Shown in pieces: positions 52,967-64,000 of a stretch of 64,000 nt of DNA (within the stretch, counting starts at the first letter, position 1; the number at the start of each line of letters is the position of its first letter). The notes beneath the pieces are model-generated. The model did not search any database, was not told the DNA's origin, and saw nothing but the letters and a program-made list of their open reading frames with translations. This DNA is from Charina bottae. Lineage: Eukaryota > Chordata > Lepidosauria > Squamata > Charinaidae. A program made the position numbers and the translations under genes. The stretch covers positions 7,917,268 through 7,981,267 of the forward strand of contig JALMGJ010000029.1 in assembly GCA_023362775.1 (NCBI GenBank), given 5' to 3'.

Positions 52967-55900
52967 CTATAAGAAAAAGCCATACAGCTTAGAGTTACAA
53001 TGCTTTCCCCTCCCCCTTTTTAGTGAGTCCAAAGCTCTGTTTGTTTAAGCCACTCCATTTTTAATTTATGTTTTCTTATTTTTTTGTTTTGAAATCCAAG
53101 ACACACTGATTCTTCCAAAACATTCAACCTTGTTCCCCTTGTTCCCTATCACATTAACACCAACTAGGAAGTAACCAAAAGATACCCATGCATGCTTCTG
53201 TATTTTGTCTGAAGAGGAAGGATGGTTTTCTAGTCTGCCTCTCCTGCCTTCTCTTGGAAGCAGCCAATTCATTCAGCCTTCCTTGGAACATTCAACACAG
53301 GTTTGAGCTAAGTGAATTTGCCTTGCATCCATTATTTTCCCTGAACTTCCATTGGTTTGCCATGGTCTTGAAAATGTTTTTAGAGAAAGATGACATGGAC
53401 TTGCTCCAGATGCTCTCATGGGTAAGTCTACTCCATCAAACACCTAACTTTCCCTTCACCCATCTCAAAACTTACCATTAGGTTGAAAGGGCACACTGGT
53501 GTAAGTTCTTCTGAAGTCGTCATTTAGAATCCTCCGGAGCAGATCTATGCCAATGTAAGAGAGACTGGTGTAGATGTAACATGCTGTAGCCAACACTACG
53601 GTGTAGGAACCGACTGCGCCACATGTCAAGATGTTGAGCTGAGAGAATGATCAGAACATGAATGGCTTTAAGATTGGTGACCATTTTATTTGACAGTAGT
53701 CTATGGAAGGAAAGTCATTCAAAGTACATAGTGATGCCAGATTCCACATGGAGATTTGTTCTGAATGGTTTTACTATCTCCAGTTTAAGTGCTTAATGTC
53801 TTCATAAAGGAAAATAGCTTATTTATTTACTTACTGACTGGGTTTTTAGGTTGCTCCAATCATAATTCCTGGACTGGGAGGCTCTACTCTCTCTCTCATG
53901 CCCTAGTCACCTCCCAAATGGATTACTGTAATGCACTCTACATGGGGCAGCCCTTGAAGAACATCCAGAAGCTTCAGCTGGTGCAAAATGCAGCGGCGTG
54001 GGCACTTAAGTGTGCTCTAAGAACAGCATATGTTACACCTCTGCTCCACAAGCTGCACTGGTTGCCAGTTTGCTTCCAGGTCCAATTGAAGGTGCTGGTT
54101 ATGACCTTTAAAGCCATACATGGCATGGGACCAGGTTATTCGAGGGACCGCCTCTCTCCAGTTACATCTACCTGTTCCACCAAGTCTGGCTGAAGAGGCA
54201 TGTTATGGGTCCTGTCAGCTAGGGAGTTTCATCAGGTGGGACCTAGGAGGAAAGCCTTTTTTGCCATGGCCCCCGCCCTGTGGAACATCCTTCCCCCCCA
54301 AGGTGAGGCTAGCTCCAACCCTGTTGGCCTTCCAGAGGGCCCTCAAACCATGGTTTTGTCAACTGGCCTGGGGATCCCATGATAAAGCGGAGCCTGCATG
54401 ATGGTTGACTGCAATGCACTCTATGTTTTTTCTCACCATTTTTAAAAATCTTTTAAATTTATTTTGTTATATTTTAATTGGTTTTTAAATTTGGATTGTT
54501 TTATTGTGAATGCAGTAAATGAATAAATGAATGAAAATAGCTTATTTATTTACTGACCGGCTTTTTAGGTTTCTCCAATCATAATAAACTCTGAATAACA
54601 TACATACCCAATGCAACTGGAAAAAAAAATACATAAAAATATATCATTCCAAATACCTAGACCAGAGCTTTCCAAACTTTTCATGTTGGCGACACACACC
54701 AACGGCGGCGGTGGCGCGACCTGCGGTGTCCTGGTATGTTTAGTCAAGTCAGAGGCGGCGCTGATTGGCAGGGGTGCCGCTTCTTCTGGTTCCCCCCATC
54801 AGCACTTCTGGGTTTCTGCACAACACACCAGGACACCGCAGGCGACACAGTAGTGTGTCGCAACACACACTTTGGAAAGCTATGACCTAGACACTAATAG
54901 CACAACTCATACCTAGGCATTTCCAAGCAAGGAAGAACAAGATAATACATCAAATCCTAAAGGCATGCTGAAAAGGCCAGTTTTTTGTGGCTTTTTGAAA
55001 ACTCCAGAGTGTCGGGACCGATCTAATCTCTGGGGAATACTTTTCAGACACAAACTGGTAACCAATGCAGCTCTTTAAGCAGTGGTGTTACTTAGGCAAA
55101 CCAATTAGTACCCATTACTGTTTGAGCCACTGCATTCTGGATCAGCCGAAACTTTTAAAGCAGAGCTTTCCAAACTTTTCATGTTGGTGACACACTTTTT
55201 AGACATGTATCATTTCGCAACACACTCTTACAGCAGGGCATCATTTTACGACACACTCTTACAGCAGGGCACAAGGCAGGCACTAGGACCTGCACGGAAT
55301 CACAGCAGGTTTGGAGGCCGCAAGGCACAAGGCAGGCACTAGGACCTGCGTGGAATCCTGGCAGGGCTCGGAGGCAGCAGCAGCCACGACACACCCAGAC
55401 ACTGCAGCCGACACACTAGTGTGTCCCGACACACAGTTTGGAAAGCTCTGTTCTAAAGGGTCTTCAAGGACAGCCCCGTGTAGAACATACCATAACTTTT
55501 GCAGGAGTTCAAAAAATATAACAAGCTGCTACGAAACTCAGTTAAGCAGAGGCAAATTTAACCAACTTTTCAACTAATCTGGTTTCCAAAGCATTTTTTA
55601 TTGGCCCTTCAACTTAGATACTCAGGTGAACACCAAACAGTTGAAGGGTTAGAAAGGGGTTAGAGGGAAATGAAATACAGTCAAACTGGATTTTGCACAC
55701 TGGATGTTTATTTCAGCAAACCACATCTGTTTGCCTGTACAACTAGAAAAAGGAGATAGTTTGGTGGGTCTCTCAGGATTTACCCATATATCTCAGATAA
55801 ATAATCTGTACTTTTTTCACTGGTGACATAATTATAGCCCAACCTCAGCCATTCTTACATCTTGAATAAAGCCCTCCTCTTCTTGAGCAGCTAATGGGCA

Positions 55901-58900
55901 AGGCAATAAAAGACAAGGCCAAATTTTGCTAAAGGTAATTCAGTTGTAGCATCTCATTCACCTCCAAAAATTGAAATTGTTCAACTGCAAGAAGTACTTA
56001 CAACTCTGGGGCACCAAACAAAAATTACTGGAACTATCAAGGCAACACAACAGAAGGTGACCCAGAAAACAGTGTCATCTTGAAAAACCTTGTAGTCTCC
56101 TGGAATGATAAACACAGATTTGTAACACGGCTTCTAGTCCCTGTTCAAAACCGCCACTCTTATCAAATTCTAAAATCAAGACCAACCTAGGAAGTTTCCT
56201 CCCTAAAGAAAAGAACCCCTTTTTTGTGAGAAACTTCACAAAATTCAGCTTCAAGGACAGTTGACCTGCATTTAAAAAGTGACTCGGCTGTGGAGACTTG
56301 GCTATCCTTTCCCCATCAAGTGAAAATCTGATGGCACTTTTGCTGAAGAGTATCTGAATTCAACATGTTATGTAAAATATGCTAAATGTGCTAGTTTACA
56401 AAATTATATATAATATCATGTGGGAAAGGATAAGTTATTTCATCTTATTTTGAATATACCATATATTTACAAATATCAAATCCAATAGAAAAAGACATCC
56501 GGCCAGTGTGATGTTTTTCCAAACTACTTCAGGTTATAACTAGTTCATTTTTTAAAAAAATCACACACGTTTCTATAATTGTATACATTTTATAGAATTG
56601 TATAATTACTACAATTAAAATATAACTTTCTTTTTAATTGCAAGTTATTTTAAACTAGCAGTTCCATTTATAGGCCATTAACATTGTATGGATGGCTCAG
56701 CAACTTGCTTCTTATCGGTGTGTCCTTATTAGATGAGGAACCGTCTTGTCCCAATTACATTGACCCGTCCCACCCGGTCCGGCAGGAAGGGCACGTTACG
56801 GACCCCGTCAACTGAAGAATTCCGACTGGCGGGGTCGAGAGCCTTTTCTGCCATTGCCCCTGCCCTGAGGAACATCTTGCCCCCTGAGGTGAGTTGGCCC
56901 CCTCTTCTGGCCTTCAGGAAGAGCGTCAAGACCTGGCTCTGCCAACTAGCTTGGGGACCCAAGAGTGATAGGTAGCCCTGGGGGTGGTTGGTGGCTTAAG
57001 GGTGCTCTCTCTGCCGCCTTTTAGTTTCCCTCTTTTATCTTCTATTTTTTGTATTTTTATAATGGTTTTTATAACTTTTATATGTAAGCTGCCCAGAGTC
57101 ACTTTTATAGTGAGATGGGCGGTGTATAAATTTAAATAAATAAATAAATAAAAGTTCAAATTTCAGTAGGGACCAGAGACGTGTTTCTGTCACTTACCTA
57201 ATGGAGTGAAGAAAAGTACAGATGCCACTAGAGACCCCAGCACTAGTCCTACAATTAACATACACGGGATCACAAAACCAAATCGCCACCAACCTCCTAC
57301 CAAGAGGAGACCTCCAATAATACCAGCTGTTGCAGTAAGGCCAAGATTGACTGGAAAAAGCAGGGGGTAGATGAAGGAGGAGAACAAGAGGAAAAGTAAA
57401 AATTAGAGCAGTAACAATTGGTGTTTCATTACATCTCATCTTTGCAAGATTACTCAAAATTTACTACGCCTATAGACGTAGACTTTGCATGGACAAGTAT
57501 AATGAAATATGGAACTCATTTGTACAAAATATAGTACGTTAAAAATGATAGCTAGGGTTATATAAATGTATTGGAAATTAATATATACGTACTTGAATAT
57601 TATTTACATTAGGTAAATATATATAGAATTGCAACTGTTAATTCTTGTAACAATATATTATATACAGTTTTTTTTTCACTTTTTGAGCCATTCTATGTAT
57701 ATTTTTTCATTTGAAAATGTATGTATTCGCATTATAATTATCAGTGTTTTGTGTTTTTTTTTTCTTTTTCTGTTATTATTTTAAAAGTAATAAAAATAAA
57801 TAGATAAAGATTACTCACTATTTAATTTAAAGTATTTGCTCATTTTCACTACAAGGGAAGCAGACGTATCCTGGTCCTTTAAAAACTGAACTGACTGCTT
57901 CCTAAAGCTTGACTGGATCCAAGTTCCTTAGGTAACTTTTCACAACCAGAACCAGTATGAGAAACCACACTGTGGTCCTCATGGATGCAACGCGTCACTC
58001 AAGTTATCCATTCCAAGGCTATCTGTAACATTTGTTCATTCATACAATTCATACGATTTAGCACATGCACGCTGTTTGTCCAGAGCTCGAAAGATCATCA
58101 GTGACGCCTCCCATCCTCATCATGGTTTGTTTTCTTTGTTACCCTCTGGGAAGAGGTTCCGCTGTATCCGAGGTAGAACAGCCAGATTGGGAAACAGCTT
58201 TGTCCCCCAGGCTATTGGATTCTTGAATGCCAAATAGGTTCTTTTAGGTGAAATATGTTGGATATGTAAAGAATGTATATTTTATAGTAATTATGGATTT
58301 TTATTAGTATTTTAATGTTTGACTGAAATTGTGAGTTAAAGAATGTATGCATATTTTATAAGAATGTATATTTTATAAGAATGGGTATTTTATAGTAATT
58401 ATGGTTTTTTATTATTATCATTAGTATTTTATTGCTTGAGTGAAATTGTGAGCCAACTGCAATGAAATTTCATTCTATTGTATAGTGTATAGTGGGATGA
58501 CAATAAAGTTATTATTCTATACAGGAAAAGATGCTCCCTTTCCCAAACAAGAGTGGAACGGAGACATACTTTAAATGTTGAAAAGAAGAGCATGTAAATT
58601 TATCATTTATTATATATCCATCGAGCTTTTTCCCCCAAAGGTCCACATTCCGTCCATTGCGTCATAGCAAGTGCATCATCCACGGATGAGGATAGCAAAC
58701 GGACCCCCAAACTGAGCTCTGGCACTATCTGTGAGAGATTGCAAGGAAGCTGGGACTTCCTAAGGTATCTTTAGGGCTACTCTTTGAGTAAACACAGAAC
58801 CTTGGAAACTGAAAAAGGAATTTCCCACTCTCATCTAGCAGCAGGTTCACTAAGGCACAGTCTCTTTGAACGATCTGAATCGTTTCTTCCCAGCTTTCTT

Positions 58901-61900
58901 GCCACCTAGGCTGAGCTGCACTTTATAAGCTAAAATAGGTGAAGGTAAAGGTTCTCCCCGCACATTTGTGCAGTCGTGTCCGACTCTAGGGGCCGGTGCT
59001 CATCTCCGTTTCTTAGCCAAAGAGCCAGCGTTGTCCGAAGACGCTTCCGCGGTCATGTGGCCGCATGACACGTGCGGAACGCTGTTACCATCCCACCGAA
59101 GTGGTACCTATTAATCTACTTGCATTTGCATGCTTTCGAATTGCTAGGTTGGCAAGAGCTGGGGCGAGTGCGGGAGCTCACTCCGTCACGCGGCGCTCGG
59201 GTCTCGAACCTCCGAACTTGCGATCTTCCGATCGACAAGTCTGGCATCTTACCCGCTGAGCCACCACACCCCTTATAAGCTAAACTACCAACATACTACC
59301 TCTTGATTGTTTATATATAGTATGTTCTTCCTTCTGTGTGTTTCCCAGCCCCTCCACATTCTCTCACATCCGTTGGGAGCACTTTGCTTGAGCAATGGAA
59401 TGGGAAATGTCACACCAGAATCGGGTTGAATCAGGTTCAAGTCCACCCTCACTCATGGAAGGTCAATGGGCTGGGGCTGGGGCTGGTGACTCTCTCACCC
59501 TCAGGTATCTCACTGAGGTTTTGTTGTGGGGATAAAATGAAGGAAGTTCCCCATGAAAGCAGCTTTAAGCTTCTGGAGGAAAGGAGAAATATAAATCTAA
59601 CAATTAAATAAGCCAAATTAGAGAATCGACAGAAATCTTCCATGCAGCTGAATGGTGACATCTCTGACACTCAGCACAGACAATATAGATTCCTGTCCCC
59701 TTTTTTAGCTTTAGATGGGAGATAATGATAAGGTATTATCTGCACACAGTTCATGGAAGGAACTGACCCAGTGTTAGAGAATATGTGACTTACATCAGAT
59801 CAATCTACACCCTTAAGCTGGCCACCTGTTACTGTCAAGGGCATCTCTGTTCCAACATTGAGCTTCCAATAGCTTTTGCAGGGCTCAAATATATCCATAC
59901 AAAATTTCAACTCACCATCATAATGGAGAGCAGATGTTTTAGTAATGACTATGAAGAAAAAGAAAGCCGTGAAGATAAATCCAGTGAAGAATAAACCTAG
60001 GGGGAAGGGGGAGGGGAAAATCAGGGGAAAATAATTAAAATAGACTTTTTCTTCAGGAATGTTAAGATATAATTGTGAGTATTTCAAAAAAGGGCCCACT
60101 TGACTTTCAGCAACTCAGCCAACCAGCAAAATACATAACGATAAGGATTGCACAGAAGCTCTAAGATCCAAAACTGGAGGGGCTGGCTCCTGAATCTCAT
60201 TACAGAAAAAGTACACGCTCACAGCTGCACGTTGAACTCCCTAACCAGGGAGGTTCAGCTACAACCTTTTAAAAATCTTTTTGATTTCACTTTTCAAAAG
60301 AGCTTTTAAAAAAATACTTGCCCTCCCATTACAAGAGTTGCGTCTCTCAGCTTTGCTACCGCTTTTTCCCCAAAACTGTAATCGTATTTTACTTTGCTCT
60401 TCTGCGCTTTTATATTTATAACTTTTTAATGAGTTTACATATATATACTGGATTGGTTCCTAGTTGTAAGCTACCCAGAGTTGTATGGGATATGGGCAGC
60501 CTATTAAATAAACAAACAGTGACTGGGGGCAAAATACAGTTCCTGAGCAAATGCACACCACAGCCTAAGAGTAAGGCAGAGAAGACATTCCTCTGAAGTG
60601 CCAAAAATGGACACTTAGAAAAGGTATCTTCAGAAGGGCCCATCCCACAGATTTTAAGGCCCACATGGGTTCACAGTGCACAAGGAGTGGCACTGATACC
60701 CTGTCTCTCTTTATGTCTGTCTAACTGAATAGAAAAAAAAGGTCCACATAGTTAAAACAATGGTATTCCCTGTAGTAACCTATGGCTGTGAGAGCTGGAC
60801 CATAAGGAAGGCTGAGCGAAGGAAGATAGATGCTTTTGAACTGTGGTGTTGGAGGAAAATTCTGAGAGTGCCTTGGACTGCAAGAAGATCAAACCAGTCC
60901 ATACTCCAGGAAATAAAGCCAGACTGCTCACTTGAGGGAATGATATTAAAGGCAAAACTGAAGTACTTTGGCCACGTAATGAGAAGACAGGATACCCTGG
61001 AGAAGAGGCTGATGCTGGGGAAAGTGGAAGGCAAAAGGAAGAGGGGCCGACCAAGGGCAAGATGGATGGATGATATTCTGGAGGTGACGGACTCAACCTT
61101 GGGGGAGCTGGGGATGGCGACAGCTGACAGGAAGCTCTGGCATGGGCTGGTCCATGAAGTCACGAAGAGTCGGAAGCGACTGAACGAATAAACAACAACA
61201 AAAAACTGGATAGACTATTCTGAAATTGGGTTTCCAACATTTGGTGGACCATAGATTTCTTAAACCTGTTCCATTAGAAAGGGATTTTCTCTCCACAACA
61301 GTAATAAAATGTTTTTCTGGATTAAAATGAGAAGTGCAGGTCACATTTTTTCAAAACATTGAGCTAGACTCCAGATTCTATACTTATCGATTAAACGACC
61401 CCACAGGATTGACATTGGGCAAGAACAACCCTGATGGGAACAGTCTACCTCTGAATCAAACACACATGCTAATAGTACCTGTTTTCCAGAATCTGTGTCC
61501 AAGGAAACAGATAAACAGACCAAGAAAAGCCAACGTGGTGAAAAATATTTTAGTGGACAACTTTCCTATAAAAAGGAAAGAGAATTAGAATACTGTTTAT
61601 AATCACATTCTCTCGTCAACAAATGCGGCTTCACCTCATCAGCTTGAGAGGGGGACCCTCCAGAGCAAATAAGGGTGGGGTGTAGGAGGAATAGATTGAG
61701 CTCTTTATTCTACAGCTATCAGACCATTTGGAGAAACAAATTACACTTTGTTGTTAAAAACCATAGATATACGCAGGATATCTGCAGGGTATTGTCAAAA
61801 AGTTGGAATGGTGGCCACAATTATGTGGTCTAAGTTCTGGTTGTTTTTTATGTGCGGAGCTTTTATTACACCATTCTGGCTGCCATCATGACTTCTTTGA

Positions 61901-63655
61901 CCACCTGTGGATGCCCCTAGACAACCCTGAATGCTCTGTTGACTTACTAAAGGTGTAGCAGTTATTCACCAAGGCAGAGAGACTACACGCATATGTGTGA
62001 ACAGGCACGTATGCAGCTGAAGTGTTCCACCTAGGATCCCGCACAATGACATTGTAGATTACGCCTTGTCCGGGAAGTGAAGAGAAGTACATGTCAGTTT
62101 TGTCTTGGCCGGTTAAGGTCATAACCTGTGAGGACATAAAAGGTACATGGCACGTGAAGAGAAAATGGGCCGTGGATCCTCCTTTATTCTATATTCCTGG
62201 TTTAGAGAGGAATGTAAGATTTCCTTTTAACCACTGGATTATGTATAAAAATAATAGCAGCTCACCTTTCAATTCCAAGGCCATCAAGGCAATTAGGAGC
62301 AATATGAAGAAATAATCGTACATCACATAAAAACACATGGAATTTAAAATAATACAGAGGCAATGCAGAGCACGTCTCCTGGAATTCTTTCCAACCCATT
62401 TATCACCAATGGCTATAGGGGGACCCTATAATGCTGATGGTACTGCACTGCAGATGTTCAAAAGCAGGGGAGACACGACCAACCAGATCCGGAGGGGGGG
62501 ATTAAAATGGAGGAATCAGCAGCACTCTTGAGTTCTGTCCAAATGGGAGAAGCACTGGAGCATTTTTTTTCTAGAATGCTTTTTTCCACAGCCCTGGATG
62601 AATCCAATCCATTTTCAAATTTAATGTTTCTTTGCTGGTGTCTCCCTCCACAATTAATTTGGTCCCTGTCTGTTTTCACAGAGTGATCTTCCTGATGGAC
62701 AGACTGAGTCCTGAGCCCCTTCATATAATTTCTTTCCAACACTGCATTGGGATGGGACAAACAGATTGGATTTTTCCGGATGGATGGATGGATGGATGGA
62801 TGGATGGATGGATGATGGATGGATGGATGGATAACAAGTGGAAATGATTTTGAGTACAACAGGTCATCAATTCAACCTCTAGCTTGTCCAATGAAATGAA
62901 ATTCTGAAAGCTAGAGAGTCTCATGAGTCAGTCTCAGAATTAAGCCAGACTGATTTTCAGTTACACTCAAAACAGGTTTTTTATGTTCATATACATCTAA
63001 TGACATAAATAGCTAAAGATTCCCACAGAAAAAACCTCAAACCATCAATGTTTCCAAGAGGCCTTTATTGGATTTAAGTAGTCATATGACAGGGTCGTGA
63101 TGGCTCAAAGGGACATGATGGCTCAGTGGTTAAGACGCCGGGCTTGTCGATCGGAAGGTCGGCGGTTCGAGACCCGAGCGCCAAGTGACGGAGTAAGCTC
63201 CTGCACTCGCCCCAGCTCTTGCCAACCTAGCAATTCGAAAGCATGCAAATGCAAGTAGATAAATAGGTACCACTTCCATGGGATGGTAACAGCATTCCGC
63301 ACATGTCATGCCGGCCACATGACCACGGAAGCGTCTTCGGACAGCGCTGGCTCTTCGGCTAAGAAACAGAGATGAGCACCGCCCCCTAGGGTCAGACATG
63401 ACTGTGCAGGGGAAAACCTTTACCTTTACTTATAACAGGGTACCAAAAACATCACTCATTCGCAATGAAAAACCGTGTGACTTACTTTAGAGCCATGATC
63501 TTGGATACTTTGAACCTCAGACATTTTTCTCATATGACTCACAAATGTGGCTTCAGATAAATCGTTCTCTGGCAGAAAATACTGATAGACATCATAGTAC
63601 AGTCGCCACCTGGAGTTCAGACTTGTCCCAGAATCACATGAAGGTGGGTCTGCAC
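52704..63655 (-). CDS. TM7SF3: TM7SF3 (seven-transmembrane superfamily member 3), 5'-incomplete, 8 exons
   Basis: Exons in transcript order: 63655-63486, 62125-61948, 61565-61479, 59996-59916, 57350-57198, 56099-56002, 53638-53476, 52966-52704 (stop TAA at 52706-52704). All phases join. The first two exons encode part of the large extracellular region, with [37 protein letters not shown] and [14 protein letters not shown]. The remaining exons hold seven hydrophobic segments, beginning with [18 protein letters not shown] and ending with [19 protein letters not shown], then a cytoplasmic tail with [13 protein letters not shown] and the end GERTPLLL. The family is a membrane protein reported to act in stress and survival responses; its molecular activity is not visible here. 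The signal peptide and N-terminal exons are off the right edge. Confidence 0.95.
53476..53638 (-). CDS. TM7SF3: TM7SF3 exon with sixth membrane segment
   Basis: 163 bp: [20 protein letters not shown] to [11 protein letters not shown] plus one base, with a CTCAG acceptor and a GTAAGT donor. Confidence 0.95.
53867..54533 (+). mobile_element. CR1/L2-like LINE 3' fragment between long direct repeats
   Basis: Plus-strand translation: [61 protein letters not shown], then in another frame [17 protein letters not shown], the C-terminal part of ORF2. Ends in AATGAATAAATGAATG. It is flanked by about 50-bp direct repeats (53811-53866 and 54534-54585). Confidence 0.85.
54663..54884. mobile_element. GC-rich hAT-like MITE
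   Basis: Ends CAGAGCTTTCCAAAC and CTTTGGAAAGCTATG, interior with GGCGACACACACC and GTGTGTCGCAACACAC. Perfect 8-bp duplication ACCTAGAC at 54655-54662 and 54885-54892. Confidence 0.9.
54960..55490 (-). mobile_element. CR1/L2-like LINE fragment, split by a MITE
   Basis: Minus-strand counterpart of the segment at 29535-30172 (AACCAATGCAGCTCTTTAAG, CACTGCATTCTGGATCAGCC on the plus strand). It runs 54960-55160 and resumes at 55459-55490 (CTTCAAGGACAGCCCCGTGT) after a MITE. Confidence 0.78.
55161..55450. mobile_element. GC-rich hAT-like MITE inside a LINE piece
   Basis: Ends CAGAGCTTTCCAAACTTTTC and ACAGTTTGGAAAGCTCTG. The flanks TTTTAAAG (55153-55160) and TTCTAAAG (55451-55458) match at seven of eight positions. 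It contains a partial internal duplication (GGCACAAGGCAGGCACTAGG twice, about 70 bp apart). Confidence 0.87.
55500..56001. other. TM7SF3 intron, no recognisable element
   Basis: Unique-looking AT-rich intron. Confidence 0.5.
56002..56099 (-). CDS. TM7SF3: TM7SF3 exon with fifth membrane segment
   Basis: 98 bp completing a Gly codon, then [20 protein letters not shown] and [12 protein letters not shown], with a CCAG acceptor and a GTAAGT donor. Confidence 0.94.
56725..57152 (+). mobile_element. CR1/L2-like LINE 3' end
   Basis: Translation [39 protein letters not shown] and [14 protein letters not shown] is the C-terminus of ORF2, followed by the tail GCTGCCCAGAGTCACTTTTA, GTGAGATGGGCGGTGTATAA and (AAAT)n. 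The best tail in the window; it identifies the isolated tails elsewhere. Confidence 0.85.
57198..57350 (-). CDS. TM7SF3: TM7SF3 exon with third and fourth membrane segments
   Basis: 153 bp: [20 protein letters not shown], then [18 protein letters not shown], then [12 protein letters not shown] plus one base, with a TCCAG acceptor and a GTAAGT donor. Both hydrophobic segments and the WWRFG linker match the family. Confidence 0.95.
57351..58065. other. TM7SF3 intron, AT-rich
   Basis: Very AT-rich between 57540 and 57830; no recognisable element. Confidence 0.5.
58075..58530 (+). mobile_element. LINE 3' end, Rex/L2-type
   Basis: Translation [14 protein letters not shown] followed by [20 protein letters not shown] and [13 protein letters not shown] is a known non-LTR ORF2 C-terminus. 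The 3' part ends GTGGGATGACAATAAAGTTA with an AT tail. The internal segment AAGAATGTATATTTTATA is duplicated. Clade uncertain (Rex/Babar or L2). Confidence 0.65.
58935..59272 (-). mobile_element. Sauria SINE copy 5
   Basis: Minus-strand reading from GGGGTGTGGTGGCTCAGCGG to CCTTTACCTTCACC. Perfect 12-bp duplication TTATAAGCTAAA at 58923-58934 and 59273-59284. Confidence 0.95.
59395..59612 (+). mobile_element. MIR-like SINE remnant
   Basis: TCGGGTTGAATCAGGTTCAA, TGGGGCTGGTGACTCTCTCA and CTGAGGTTTTGTTGTGGGGA, then AATATAAATCTAACAATTAA. The order matches the MIR/CORE-type SINE but is diverged. Confidence 0.5.
59916..59996 (-). CDS. TM7SF3: TM7SF3 exon with second membrane segment
   Basis: 81 bp: [20 protein letters not shown] then SALHYD plus one base, with a CCTAG acceptor and a GTGAGT donor. 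Confidence 0.94.
60000..60735. other. TM7SF3 intron, mostly unique
   Basis: No exon. A diverged CR1/L2-like tail at about 60465-60520 (GTAAGCTACCCAGAGTTGTA, then ATTAAATAAACAAACA). Confidence 0.5.
60738..61203 (+). mobile_element. BovB LINE 3' fragment
   Basis: Open for 143 codons (60760-61191): [79 protein letters not shown] and [10 protein letters not shown] with its natural stop, then AACAACAACA. The best preserved BovB C-terminus here. Confidence 0.93.
61479..61565 (-). CDS. TM7SF3: TM7SF3 exon with first membrane segment
   Basis: 87 bp: completes an Arg codon, [20 protein letters not shown] then LGHRFWKT plus one base. The TTATAG acceptor was chosen over the AAAG five bases further in, because only it keeps the frame. 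Donor GTACTA. Confidence 0.92.
61948..62125 (-). CDS. TM7SF3: TM7SF3 exon, extracellular region
   Basis: 178 bp: [59 protein letters not shown] plus one base, with a CACAG acceptor and a GTAAGT donor. NTS is a potential N-glycosylation site. The segment after HTYAC diverges from mammals. Confidence 0.95.
62126..62770. other. TM7SF3 intron, no recognisable element
   Basis: Unique-looking sequence before a GGAT microsatellite. Confidence 0.5.
62778..62832 (+). repeat. (GGAT)n microsatellite
   Basis: About 13 GGAT units with one shortened unit (GATGATGG at about 62811-62818). Confidence 0.96.
63096..63435 (+). mobile_element. Sauria SINE copy 6, with duplicated head
   Basis: CGTGATGGCTCAAAGGGACATGATGGCTCAGTGG shows the first 16-20 bases twice, then GTTAAGACGCCGGGCTTGTC, GGCGGTTCGAGACCCGAGCG (B box), the core and GGAAAACCTTTACCTTTACT. 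Flanks GACAGGGT and AACAGGGT suggest a short target duplication. Confidence 0.92.
63486..63655 (-). CDS. TM7SF3: TM7SF3 exon, extracellular region (first in window)
   Basis: 170 bp: [56 protein letters not shown], phase 0 at its end, with an AGAG acceptor and a GTAAGT donor. Joins [10 protein letters not shown]. Upstream exons lie beyond 64000. Confidence 0.94.
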
Positions 63656-63794
63656 CTCTGGATCATAGTAGGAAATTAGAGTTGGGTTAGATTGAGAGCC
63701 ATACATCGATTCCATACTCTAAAATGTTTAGAATCCTTTGTTCTTCCCTACCCAGCCATTTAAAAGAGTAATTTCAAAGAGAAGGAAACCTATG

Positions 63795-64000
63795 GACCTC
63801 AAGACGCTGTTGAGCATTTCAGCAGGTGATGGCAACTGGCTGACCTTCCTTGACCTCAAAATGCTCAGCAGAATCAAACCTGGTTAGTACTTGGATGGGA
63901 GACCATGAAAGAATACTAGTGTCCTGGGCTAGATAGTAAAAAACATCACAGAAATAGACAATGGCAAACCACTTCTGAACCACTGCCAAGACAACTACAT
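63795..64000 (+). mobile_element. 5S rRNA-derived SINE, runs off the edge
   Basis: GCTGACCTTCCTTGACCTCA, AAATGCTCAGCAG and CCTGGTTAGTACTTGGATGG followed by GAGACCATGAAAGAATAC match the internal promoter half of 5S rRNA. The 3' module AATGGCAAACCACTTCTGAA then CCACTGCCAAGACAACTACA follows in the same orientation. Not a 5S gene: it lacks the proper 5' and 3' stems. Confidence 0.82.

Noticed and set aside
63795..64000. 5S rRNA gene
   Set aside because: Only the internal promoter half resembles 5S; the ends and stems are missing and a SINE module follows.

Overview
The window is a piece of a vertebrate nuclear genome, most likely a squamate reptile (lizard or snake). Genes are split by GT-AG introns and their exons encode close relatives of amniote proteins. 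The repeats are typical of squamates: six Sauria SINE copies, three BovB (RTE) LINE copies, an L1 of squamate type, CR1/L2-like LINE pieces and several MITE families. I cannot name the species.

Three host genes are present in the order known from human 12p11. INTS13 (ASUN, Integrator subunit 13) lies on the minus strand, with coding exons from 28475 down to 115; about residues 1-602 of about 706 are here and the 3' end lies beyond the left edge. FGFR1OP2 lies on the plus strand, with coding exons from 38767 to 46915 and a complete 214-residue protein. TM7SF3 lies on the minus strand, with eight exons from 63655 down to the stop at 52704; its N-terminal exons lie beyond the right edge. INTS13 and FGFR1OP2 are head to head across a CpG-rich interval (about 31620-32680) with three TCTCGCGAT motifs. 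FGFR1OP2 and TM7SF3 are tail to tail.

Most of the remaining DNA is transposon-derived. 2540-8490: BovB pieces, an L1 3' piece and microsatellites inside one INTS13 intron. 9353-18525: Sauria SINEs, tRNA-type SINEs, palindromic hAT-like MITEs, TA-flanked Tigger-like MITEs and a 7 x 124-bp tandem array (16318-17179). 19347-25823: a full-length, nearly intact L1 antisense to INTS13 with a perfect 14-bp target-site duplication. 32800-36700: a decayed minus-strand LINE in FGFR1OP2 intron 1. 49651-50062 and 54663-55450: GC-rich MITEs, one nested in another. 53867-57152: CR1/L2-like pieces.

The observation I would check first is at 19285-19346. The splice acceptor of the INTS13 exon at 19082-19284 is present as three tandem 21-bp copies, each carrying a pyrimidine tract plus CAG and each in frame. 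The full-length L1 sits directly against the third copy. Alternative acceptor use would add 7 or 14 residues to INTS13 without a stop. I found no CRISPR array, operon, viral gene cluster or clearly new multi-gene system.
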